From Candidatus Staskawiczbacteria bacterium (GTDB taxonomy: Bacteria > Patescibacteriota > Minisyncoccia > Minisyncoccales > Staskawiczbacteraceae): a stretch of 13,193 nucleotides of DNA. The notes under the pieces are model-generated. The model did no database searches, was not told the origin of the DNA, and worked only from the letters and a program-made list of their open reading frames with translations. Below, piece after piece: positions 7,531-13,193 of the stretch. The stretch is from positions 1 to 13,193 of the forward strand of contig CAIWKF010000080.1 of NCBI GenBank assembly GCA_903913175.1, read 5' to 3'. A program made the translations under genes and the position numbers. Every line of letters starts with the position of its first letter. Positions within the stretch are counted from its first letter, which is position 1.

Positions 7531-8076
7531 TTAGAAGGGAATATCTTTTACATCTATTTCATCGGAAGCCATATTGGCTCCGGCATCTGTTTCCATATTT
7601 GCAGAATCATCTGCTGGGGGAGTATAATTTTCTTCAATAACTGGAATATCATCTTGCCTTACTTGTTGCTCTGGCTCTGGTTCTTGTCTTTGAAATGATT
7701 TTGGTTTTGAATAATTATTAGTAGAAGCTCCTTGCCCTTGAGTTTCGCTTCCTCTTGGACCCATTTGTAAGGCCTCGGCAATAATTTCTGTTTTATAATG
7801 TTTTTGACCAGCAGTATCTTGCCAAGTTCTAGTTTTAATTCTTCCTTCAATTAAAACCATGGAACCTTTAGTCAAGTATCTTGAACTAATATCAGACAAT
7901 TTACCAAAACAAACAATATTATGAAATTCTGCCTCAGATTTTTTTTGACCTTGAGCATCAGTATAAAATCTGTTAGTGGCAATTGAAAATGAGGTAACTG
8001 ATTGTCCAGATGGCAATGACTTTACTTCAGGGTCACGAGTTAAATTTCCCAAAACAAAGGCTTTATTTAGATTCAT
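7531..8076 (-). CDS. ssb: Single-stranded DNA-binding protein SSB
   Basis: Coats single-stranded DNA in replication, recombination and repair and recruits partners through its C-terminal tip. Of 181 residues, ~1-105 form the OB-fold (opening MNLNKAFVLGNLTRDPEV, then FSIATNR, FHNIVCFGK, YLTKGSMVLIEGRIKTRTW). A Gln/Pro/Glu-rich flexible linker (~109-170) follows. The last residues, DEIDVKDIPF, are the acidic partner-binding tip of bacterial SSB. The gene starts 20 bases after rpsF ends, in the standard rpsF-ssb-rpsR order, so its dosage is probably tied to ribosomal protein control through the rpsF leader. It works with the RecA encoded next door on the other strand. The start has no Shine-Dalgarno (A-rich leader). 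Confidence 0.96.
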   Translation of the reverse strand: MNLNKAFVLGNLTRDPEVKSLPSGQSVTSFSIATNRFYTDAQGQKKSEAEFHNIVCFGKLSDISSRYLTKGSMVLIEGRIKTRTWQDTAGQKHYKTEIIAEALQMGPRGSETQGQGASTNNYSKPKSFQRQEPEPEQQVRQDDIPVIEENYTPPADDSANMETDAGANMASDEIDVKDIPF

Positions 8077-8096
8077 ATTTTTGAAAGTTATTAATT

Positions 8097-8594
8097 TTAT
8101 TCACTTAATATTTCATCTAACTGCTTTTCGATATCATTTAACTCAACTTTTTGTTTTTCTTTTTTGATTTTTTTTGGTTCTTTAATGGCTTTTTCTTCTT
8201 TTATCTCTTTTGCCTCAGGCTTTTCAACAATAACTTCTTTTGTTGCAATAAATTCTTCAATGGTTGCTGGTTTTTTTCTTTCTCTTCTTTCTTTCATAAA
8301 CTTTTTATTTGGATTATAAGACAAAATAATATGTCTTAAAACTTTTTTATCAATTTGTATTTTGTTTTTTAATTCAATAAGTTTTTCTGGCAATAATTGA
8401 AATTCTAAAACAGTATAAAAACCAGTGCCTTGTTTTTTAATAGCAAAGGATAAAGTTTTTGGAGTTACTTTCTCTGCTCTTAAGATGACACCATCTTTTT
8501 CTTGAATAAAAAATTCATATTCTTTAGCTTTTGCTTCAGCTTCTTCAATTGTGAAGTCTGGAGAAAGAATATATGTTAATTCGTATGTTTTCAT
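8097..8594 (-). CDS. rpsF: 30S ribosomal protein S6 (bS6) with long charged C-terminal extension
   Basis: Small-subunit platform protein that binds with S18. Residues 1-~95 match the S6 ferredoxin-like fold: MKTYELTYILSPDFT at the start, KTLSFAIKKQGTGFYTVLEF in the middle, and VLRHIILSY at the end of the domain. Residues ~97-165 are a Lys/Glu-rich tail ending in an amphipathic stretch (ELNDIEKQLDEILSE); S6 usually has ~95-130 residues, so this is long. It is the first gene of the operon with ssb 20 bases downstream. The start has an A-rich, Shine-Dalgarno-free leader. Upstream lie a structured leader and a promoter, so autoregulation by S6:S18 is likely. The tail is too simple in sequence to assign a role. 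Confidence 0.95.
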   Translation of the reverse strand: MKTYELTYILSPDFTIEEAEAKAKEYEFFIQEKDGVILRAEKVTPKTLSFAIKKQGTGFYTVLEFQLLPEKLIELKNKIQIDKKVLRHIILSYNPNKKFMKERRERKKPATIEEFIATKEVIVEKPEAKEIKEEKAIKEPKKIKKEKQKVELNDIEKQLDEILSE

Positions 8595-8605
8595 TTTTAT
8601 TTTTT

Positions 8606-8662
8606 TAGCTTAATCTGGCTTTAAAAGCACTGGATATGTGGCAAACCACATAGATTAAACCA
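8606..8662 (-). promoter_or_regulatory. Structured rpsF mRNA leader, candidate S6:S18 autoregulatory element
   Basis: Read on the - strand, the leader folds into a closing stem pairing 8662-8652 with 8616-8606 (UGGUUUAAUCU with AGAUUAAGCUA, 11 pairs, two of them G.U). Inside it is a hairpin of six or seven pairs, 8651-8646 with 8641-8636 (AUGUGG / CCACAU) and a UUUG loop, then an unpaired 3' stretch (8634-8617). Leaders of rpsF in many bacteria are known to bind the S6:S18 complex and repress the operon. The position and the stem-plus-hairpin-plus-asymmetric-bulge layout fit. I do not see the CCG that I recall from the described motif, so the identity is not certain. The element ends about 11 bases before the ATG. 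Confidence 0.55.
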
Positions 8663-8679
8663 TGTTAATTATTGTTTTT

Positions 8680-8708
8680 ACTATAACAAATACTTGTTGA
8701 AAAATCAA
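8680..8708 (-). promoter_or_regulatory. Promoter of the rpsF-ssb-rpsR operon
   Basis: On the - strand, TTGATT (8708-8703) and TATAGT (8685-8680) are 17 bases apart, with an extended -10 element (TGT before TATAGT). The predicted start is near 8673 (A), giving a leader of about 79 bases that begins just before the leader stem. The -35 box lies between the -35 and -10 boxes of the oppositely directed mutase promoter. Confidence 0.6.
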
Positions 8709-8722
8709 GGTTTTGCTATAAT
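8694..8722 (+). promoter_or_regulatory. Extended -10 promoter of the phosphohexomutase gene
   Basis: TTGTTG (8694-8699), 17 bases, then TATAAT (8717-8722) preceded by TGC (extended -10). Counting from the hexamer, transcription would start at 8729, which is the A of the ATG, so the mRNA would be leaderless. TTGAAA at 8697-8702 is a closer -35 sequence match but its 14-base spacer is too short. Confidence 0.7.
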
Positions 8723-8728
8723 ATAAAC

Positions 8729-10060
8729 ATGAATAAAGAAATTTTTAAATCATATGACATTAGGGGAATTTTCCCCGAGCAGTTAAACAATGATACAGCT
8801 CTTAAAATTGGGCAAGCTTTTATTGACCTTACAAAGGCCAAGAAGGTGGCCATAGCTTTTGATGCCAGATTATCTGGCAATGATCTTTTTAAGCACCTAG
8901 TAAGCGGTATAACGAGCCAAGGGGCTGATGTTTTTGATATTGGTCAAATGCCTACAGAATGTCTTTATTTTGCCGTAGCAAATTATGACTTTGATGCAGG
9001 AATTATGATAACTGCAAGCCATAACCCCAAAGAGTATAATGGCTTTAAAATGTTGGTAAAAAATGGCACAGAAATAAATATAATTCGTGGAAAAGAATTA
9101 TTAACTGTTGCTTTGGCGGGAAATTTTAAAGAGGCTGAAATTAAAGGAAAAATTCTACAGAAAAATATTGTAAAAGATTATTTGGATTATGTTTTTAAAT
9201 TTGTAAATTTCAATAAAATAAAACCCTTAAAAATTGTGGTTGATTGTTCAAATGGAGTAGCGGGAAATATTTTTAAAGAAATGGGTGACCGGCTTAAAAA
9301 TGAAATTTTTTTGTTAAATTATGAGCCAGATGGAAATTTTCCAAATCATAGTCCAAATCCCTTAATGGAGGGTTCTATAAATAATGCCAGAGACGAAATT
9401 AAAAAGGAAAAAGCAGATTTAGCTTTTATTTTTGATGGTGATGCAGATAGAATTTTTATGTTAGATGAGAATGGAAAAATGATTAGAGCAGATTTGACTC
9501 TTTTACTTTTAGCAAAACATTTTTTAAATAAATATCCAGCTTCAAATATTGCTTATAATGCAATTTGTTCAAAAGCTGTGCCAGAATTTATAAAGCAGTG
9601 GGGTGGGCAGGCAATAAGAACGCAGGTTGGTTTTGTAAATGTTAGAGATGGATTATTAAAGAATAATGGGGTAATGGGTGGGGAACTATCTGGACATTAT
9701 TGTTTTCGTGATTATTTTTATTTAGATTCTGGTTTAATGGCATTTTTAAGTTTGCTTGAAGTCATTTCAGCTGAAAATAAATTAGTTTCAGAATTAATAA
9801 AAGAATTAAGCATTTATGCTAATGGTGGTGAAATAAATTTTAAAATAGAAAATAAAGAAGAAATTTTAAATAAAATAAAAGAAAAATATTCTGATGGAAA
9901 GCAAGATTTTTTAGATGGTATTACAGTAGAATATGCTGATTGGTGGTTTAATGCTCGAGCTTCAAATACCGAGCCCTTGCTTCGTTTAACTATTGAAGCT
10001 AACACCCCAGAAATTTTAGAAGCAAAGAAGCTTGAACTCTCAAAATTAATTACTGAATAA
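8729..10060 (+). CDS. Phosphomannomutase/phosphoglucomutase (alpha-D-phosphohexomutase, AlgC/ManB type)
   Basis: Interconverts hexose 6-phosphate and 1-phosphate, supplying mannose-1-P and/or glucose-1-P for sugar nucleotides and surface glycans; cytoplasmic. The 443 residues have the four-domain layout. The N-terminus reads FKSYDIRGIFPEQL; the phosphoserine loop is TASHNPKEYNGFK with S97 as the phosphorylated serine; the Mg site is DGDADR (236-241); the sugar-binding loop is GGELSGH (317-323); and the C-terminal phosphate-binding loop is RASNTEP (410-416). All key residues are present and the length is normal for bifunctional PMM/PGM. Substrate preference (mannose versus glucose) cannot be read from sequence, so no symbol is given; phosphoglucosamine mutase is less likely because its SASHNP-type loop is absent. 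It is transcribed alone and ends at the shared terminator 10085-10112. Confidence 0.93.
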   Translation: MNKEIFKSYDIRGIFPEQLNNDTALKIGQAFIDLTKAKKVAIAFDARLSGNDLFKHLVSGITSQGADVFDIGQMPTECLYFAVANYDFDAGIMITASHNPKEYNGFKMLVKNGTEINIIRGKELLTVALAGNFKEAEIKGKILQKNIVKDYLDYVFKFVNFNKIKPLKIVVDCSNGVAGNIFKEMGDRLKNEIFLLNYEPDGNFPNHSPNPLMEGSINNARDEIKKEKADLAFIFDGDADRIFMLDENGKMIRADLTLLLLAKHFLNKYPASNIAYNAICSKAVPEFIKQWGGQAIRTQVGFVNVRDGLLKNNGVMGGELSGHYCFRDYFYLDSGLMAFLSLLEVISAENKLVSELIKELSIYANGGEINFKIENKEEILNKIKEKYSDGKQDFLDGITVEYADWWFNARASNTEPLLRLTIEANTPEILEAKKLELSKLITE

Positions 10061-10084
10061 TTTATTTTTAAAATAAATTTTCAC

Positions 10085-10112
10085 AAAAAAATAGCCATTT
10101 GGCTATTTTTTT
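10085..10112. terminator. Perfect bidirectional terminator between the mutase gene and trpS
   Basis: A 12-bp perfect stem pairs 10085-10096 (seven A then TAGCC) with 10101-10112 (GGCTA then seven T) around an ATTT loop. It serves the + strand mutase and the - strand rnj-trpS unit, which converge here. Confidence 0.9.
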
Positions 10113-10144
10113 ATTTCTACAAACTACTCACTACTAGCTATCAA

Positions 10145-11122
10145 CTAAGTCAGGCCCATTTTGGAGCGGACTTCAAGCATAGTGGTTTCTGCAATAATGC
10201 GGGCGCGCTCTTGGCCTTTTTCTAAAATTTCTTTAATATAAACTTCTCTTGATTGAAGCTCTTTTTGTTTTCTGCGAAATGGTTCTAAATAGTCAATTAT
10301 TACTTTGGTTAAAGCTTTTTTAAAATCACCATAACCTTTGCCCGTAAAGTCTTTTTGAATTTCTGGGATTGGTTTGTCGGTAAGTAAACTATAAATTGTT
10401 AGCAAATTAGAAATACCAGGTTTTTTAGTAACATTATAAACTACTTCTTTGCCAGAATCAGTTTCTGCAGACATTATTTTTTTAGTTATTACTTCTGGTT
10501 CATCAAAAAGTGAAATATAACTTTTTGATTCATCAGATTTAGACATTTTCTTTTTAGGGTCACTTAAACTCATTATTTTTGCTCCATATTCTGGCATCAT
10601 ACTCTTTGGCTCTGGAAATATTTGGCCAAACTTTTGGTTAAATTTGCGAGCTAAAGTGCGGGTTAACTCTACATGTTGCTCTTGATCTTTGCCAGTTGGA
10701 ACTGCTTGCGCCTTATAAAGCAAAATGTCTGCAGCCATAAGTACAGGATAAGTTAAAAGACCTGCATTAATATTTTCTTTATATTTTTTAGACTTGTCTT
10801 TGTATTGGGTCATTCTTTCAAGCTCGCCAATAGGGCAAATGGTGCTTAAAAGCCATGCAAGCTCTGTATGTTCCTTAACTTTGCTTTGCGTAAAAATAAT
10901 TACTTTGTCTGGGTCCAGTCCCGCAGCTAAATACGCAATGACTTTTTCAGTAACAGATTTTTGCAAGTCTTTTGCTTCATATGGGGTGGTCAAGGCGTGT
11001 AGGTCAGCCACAAAAAATACACATTCATTTTTATCTTGCAAACTTATCCATTGCTTAATTGCTCCTAAATAATTGCCAACATGAATTGGTCCAGTTGGCT
11101 GTATGCCACTTACTATTCTCAT
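10145..11122 (-). CDS. trpS: Tryptophanyl-tRNA synthetase
   Basis: Charges tRNA-Trp with tryptophan; cytoplasmic class Ic synthetase, active as a dimer. The 325 residues match the usual bacterial length. The HIGH-type motif is TGPIHVGN (10-17), and VADLHALTTPY follows the first strand. YPVLMAADILLY includes D132, the residue that selects the tryptophan indole in the family. GKDQEQHVELTR (144-155) and the KMSKS loop (192-196, within DPKKKMSKSDESKS) are intact. It lies 38 bases downstream of the RNase J gene on the same strand, so the two are probably co-transcribed. No T-box-like leader fits in that gap, so tryptophan-responsive control at trpS itself is unlikely. No Shine-Dalgarno precedes the ATG. 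Confidence 0.97.
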   Translation of the reverse strand: MRIVSGIQPTGPIHVGNYLGAIKQWISLQDKNECVFFVADLHALTTPYEAKDLQKSVTEKVIAYLAAGLDPDKVIIFTQSKVKEHTELAWLLSTICPIGELERMTQYKDKSKKYKENINAGLLTYPVLMAADILLYKAQAVPTGKDQEQHVELTRTLARKFNQKFGQIFPEPKSMMPEYGAKIMSLSDPKKKMSKSDESKSYISLFDEPEVITKKIMSAETDSGKEVVYNVTKKPGISNLLTIYSLLTDKPIPEIQKDFTGKGYGDFKKALTKVIIDYLEPFRRKQKELQSREVYIKEILEKGQERARIIAETTMLEVRSKMGLT

Positions 11123-11160
11123 AATTTTAAAAGTTAATTTTAATAAAAATTTAAATTTAC

Positions 11161-13053
11161 TTAAACCTCTATGACTACTGGAAGAATCATTGGGCGGCGT
11201 TCGGTTTTGGCAAAAAGAAAATCACCAATTTTGTTTCGGATTTCATCTTTAATGTAAGATAAATTATTACTTCCTATAATTGTTAGAATGCCGTCTGTTT
11301 TTTGTGGGGTGGTAGAGCCAGTAGATTTTTCAACAATTTCTATTACTTTCTTACGAGTTAAATTTAAAAGTTCTTTTGATTCTCTTAAATAAACAAAGCC
11401 ACGAGAAATTATGTCTGGTGAGCCTTTTACCTTGCCAGTTTGTTTATCTATTACTGCCACTACAACAAACATGCCATCTTCAGCTAGCATTTGTCTGTCA
11501 CGCAGGACTACTTCGCCAACATCACCAACCCCAAGTCCATCAACAAAAATATAATTTGAAGGAACTTTTTCTTTAAGTATTTCTGCCCTTGCTTGCCCCG
11601 AGCCTGGTAAAGGGGAAAATTTCATAACCGAGCCATTGTCTGGAACAAAAACTTTGTCTTTATGCCAGCCCAAACCATACGCAATTTTGGAGGCCTCCTT
11701 TAAGAAAAAATGATTTCCATAAACTGGAATAAAATAATCTGGTTTAATTTCTTTTAACATATGTTTAATGCCCTCAATGTTGCTGTGCCCTGAAATGTGA
11801 ACATCAATAATGTCTGAGTGATAAACATTATCAGAAAGTCTGTACAAATTATCTTTGACTCTTTGAATGGTTCTTTCATTGCCAGGAATGACTGAAGAAG
11901 AAAAAATAATAGTATCTTCTTTTTTTATTTTAACAAATCTATGATTTCCTGCTACAATGCGGGACAAAGCAGCTTTTTCTTCACCTTGAGCTCCTGTACA
12001 AACAATAATAACTTTGTTATCTGCAAATGTGTGAGCTTTATCTATTGGAATAATTACGCCTTTTGGAATTTTAACATATCCTAATCTTTGAGCCAGTTCC
12101 ATGTTCAATTTCATTGAAAAACCGTCTAAAGCTACTTTTCTGTTAGTGCGGTTGGCATATTCTAAAATTTGTTTAATTCTTTCAATTTGTGAAGAGAAGG
12201 TGGCAACAATAGTTCTGCCTGGAGCTTTTTCCATAAGCATATAAAGATTGGCCAACATTTCTTCTTCTGTTACTGGTTTTTTGCTAGTTAAAGACCCTAA
12301 AGATTCAAGCATTAAAATAGTTGGTCTTTTCAATTTTGCTAAATGAGAATAATCTAAAGCTGGTTTGCCAATTGGGTTTTTTTCAATAGTCCAGTCCCCA
12401 GGGTGAATAATTGTAGCTACTGGAGTTTCTAAAATTACTCCTACTGCGTCCATAACTGAGTGGTCAATTTGGAAAAATGATAAAGTAAAAGCTCCCAAAC
12501 TTATTTTTTGGGTAATATCTTTTATATAATTGGTTTTTAATTTTTTAGAGGAATTTTTATCAAAGTCTTCCACGCGGTGTTTTACCATTTCCAAAGTAAG
12601 TGGTCTTCCAATAATTTGTGGGTTGCCTAATTTTTTAAGCAGAATTGGTGCAGCTCCAATGTGGTCTAAATGGCCATGAGAAAACACCACAGCTTTAATA
12701 TTTTTCTCTTTGCCTTTTAAATATTCTGTGTTTGGAATAACAAAGTCAATTCCAGGCATGTCTTCTTCTGGAAATTGTAAACCCATGTCTAAAATAACAA
12801 TGTCGCTACCATATTCAAAAACTGTCATGTTTCGGCCAACTTCTTCACATCCGCCAAGCGGAATAATTTTTAAATTGTTTTCAGTTCTAATTTGCCAAGT
12901 AGCATTGCTTACTTGTGTTTGAGTTTCACTTTGCTTACTTTGCCATTTTACTTGTGTTTGTTGGTTGTTGTTTTTTGGGCGATACTGTTGTTTTATGCGC
13001 GGTTGATTATGTCCTGTATTTGGCAATTGTTGATTAAATTTTTGTTCTATCAT
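11161..13053 (-). CDS. rnj: Ribonuclease J family protein (metallo-beta-lactamase/beta-CASP) with altered motif C
   Basis: RNase J enzymes combine 5'-3' exonuclease and endonuclease activity in mRNA decay and rRNA maturation. The 630 residues start with a Q/N-rich, low-complexity extension (~1-58), then the core at LKIIPLGGCEEVGRNM. The metal motif HGHLDH (126-131), the later His in DHSVMDAVG (H198) and Asp in HPGDW (D220) are present. Beta-CASP signatures include CTGAQGE (352-358), SSSVIPGNE (385-393) and HISGH (419-423). Two departures stand out: the common SDSTN region reads LESLGSL (E250 keeps an acid), and the FIPVHGE motif reads FIPVYGNH, placing Tyr445 where a metal-binding His is expected, with His448 three residues on. 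The C-terminal dimer domain (FVDGLGVGDVG to LPVVIEV) is intact. First gene of a unit with trpS. Confidence 0.92.
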   Translation of the reverse strand: MIEQKFNQQLPNTGHNQPRIKQQYRPKNNNQQTQVKWQSKQSETQTQVSNATWQIRTENNLKIIPLGGCEEVGRNMTVFEYGSDIVILDMGLQFPEEDMPGIDFVIPNTEYLKGKEKNIKAVVFSHGHLDHIGAAPILLKKLGNPQIIGRPLTLEMVKHRVEDFDKNSSKKLKTNYIKDITQKISLGAFTLSFFQIDHSVMDAVGVILETPVATIIHPGDWTIEKNPIGKPALDYSHLAKLKRPTILMLESLGSLTSKKPVTEEEMLANLYMLMEKAPGRTIVATFSSQIERIKQILEYANRTNRKVALDGFSMKLNMELAQRLGYVKIPKGVIIPIDKAHTFADNKVIIVCTGAQGEEKAALSRIVAGNHRFVKIKKEDTIIFSSSVIPGNERTIQRVKDNLYRLSDNVYHSDIIDVHISGHSNIEGIKHMLKEIKPDYFIPVYGNHFFLKEASKIAYGLGWHKDKVFVPDNGSVMKFSPLPGSGQARAEILKEKVPSNYIFVDGLGVGDVGEVVLRDRQMLAEDGMFVVVAVIDKQTGKVKGSPDIISRGFVYLRESKELLNLTRKKVIEIVEKSTGSTTPQKTDGILTIIGSNNLSYIKDEIRNKIGDFLFAKTERRPMILPVVIEV

Positions 13054-13100
13054 AATTTTTTATATTTTTTTTGTTTAATTTTAATTATTTTTTAACTTAT

Positions 13101-13126
13101 AAAAGATTTTAGGAGTTCAATCTTTT
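13101..13126. other. AT-rich inverted repeat upstream of the RNase J gene
   Basis: AAAAGATT (13101-13108) and AATCTTTT (13119-13126) form an 8-bp stem with a 10-base loop. On the + strand a long T-run follows, so it resembles a + strand terminator, although no + strand gene precedes it. On the - strand only a short T-run follows the stem, so it would be a weak terminator for the gene ending at 13134. It may instead shape the rnj leader. No good promoter for rnj was found between 13054 and 13133. Confidence 0.35.
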
Positions 13127-13133
13127 ATTTTTT

Positions 13134-13193
13134 TTATTTTGATGGAATTACTTTTGTAATATTAATTAAGATTGCACCTTTGGCAGGTAATCC
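13134..13193 (-). CDS. C-terminal end of an unidentified gene (partial)
   Basis: On the - strand the window edge opens into a frame reading GLPAKGAILINITKVIPSK and then TAA. The 19 residues look like real protein: an alternating hydrophobic strand (AILINITKVI) with ordinary codons for this genome. It ends 80 bases before the RNase J start, on the same strand. Too little remains to name a family. It could also be a chance open stretch, since only 20 codons are visible. Confidence 0.45.
   Translation of the reverse strand, partial: GLPAKGAILINITKVIPSK

Noticed and set aside
8151..8339. Phe-rich + strand frame opposite rpsF
   Set aside because: It is the antisense of the Lys/Glu-rich S6 tail (AAA/GAA read as TTT/TTC), not a gene.
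11123..11160. T-box or trp leader before trpS
   Set aside because: The gap is only 38 bases of A/T with no stem or specifier-like sequence.
1..13193. Recoded stop codon (UGA as Gly or Trp, known in some CPR groups)
   Set aside because: All complete genes read through with the standard code and end at TAA or TAG; none needs an in-frame TGA. TGA is not used as a stop here, but nine complete genes are too few to conclude anything.

Overview
This is an AT-rich bacterial chromosome segment that looks like a member of the Candidate Phyla Radiation (Patescibacteria), most probably a Parcubacteria-type lineage. Evidence: a secreted protein combining a peptidoglycan-binding domain with SPNGGE/ITW (Kre9/KNH-type) repeats; a small membrane-anchored protein with a C-x6-C-P-D-G-S motif followed by a YGFEFKHP-type domain; compact housekeeping genes; and no visible Shine-Dalgarno sequence at any internal start. 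The taxonomic call is inference from architecture, not from a marker tree. No tRNA, rRNA, CRISPR array, insertion sequence or prophage gene was seen.

Layout. (1) 1-2983, + strand: a ~994-residue secreted multidomain surface protein whose start codon is cut by the window edge, closed by a terminator at 2998-3038. (2) 3045-7228, + strand: a strong sigma70-type promoter, then a membrane-anchored protein of unknown function, ftsK and recA in one tight unit, closed by a terminator shared with the converging rpsR. (3) 7237-8708, - strand: the classical rpsF-ssb-rpsR operon (S6, single-stranded DNA-binding protein, S18), with a long leader that folds into a candidate S6:S18 autoregulatory element. 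(4) 8694-10112, + strand: a phosphomannomutase/phosphoglucomutase whose promoter overlaps the rpsF promoter and appears to produce a leaderless mRNA. (5) 10145-13053, - strand: a ribonuclease J-like gene followed by trpS, ending at a perfect bidirectional terminator shared with the mutase gene. (6) 13134-13193, - strand: probably the last 19 codons of another gene.

How the genes fit together. FtsK, RecA and SSB cover chromosome translocation at division, recombination and single-strand protection. S6, S18 and TrpRS serve translation, RNase J serves RNA maturation and decay, and the hexose-phosphate mutase feeds sugar nucleotides for surface glycans. The large secreted protein and the membrane-anchored protein are the lineage-specific surface part.

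Nothing here is a clear new defence or mobile system. The most interesting signals are regulatory and biochemical: the rpsF leader structure, the interlocked divergent promoters with a leaderless mutase transcript, the general lack of Shine-Dalgarno sites, and an RNase J in which the usual motif C histidine reads as tyrosine.
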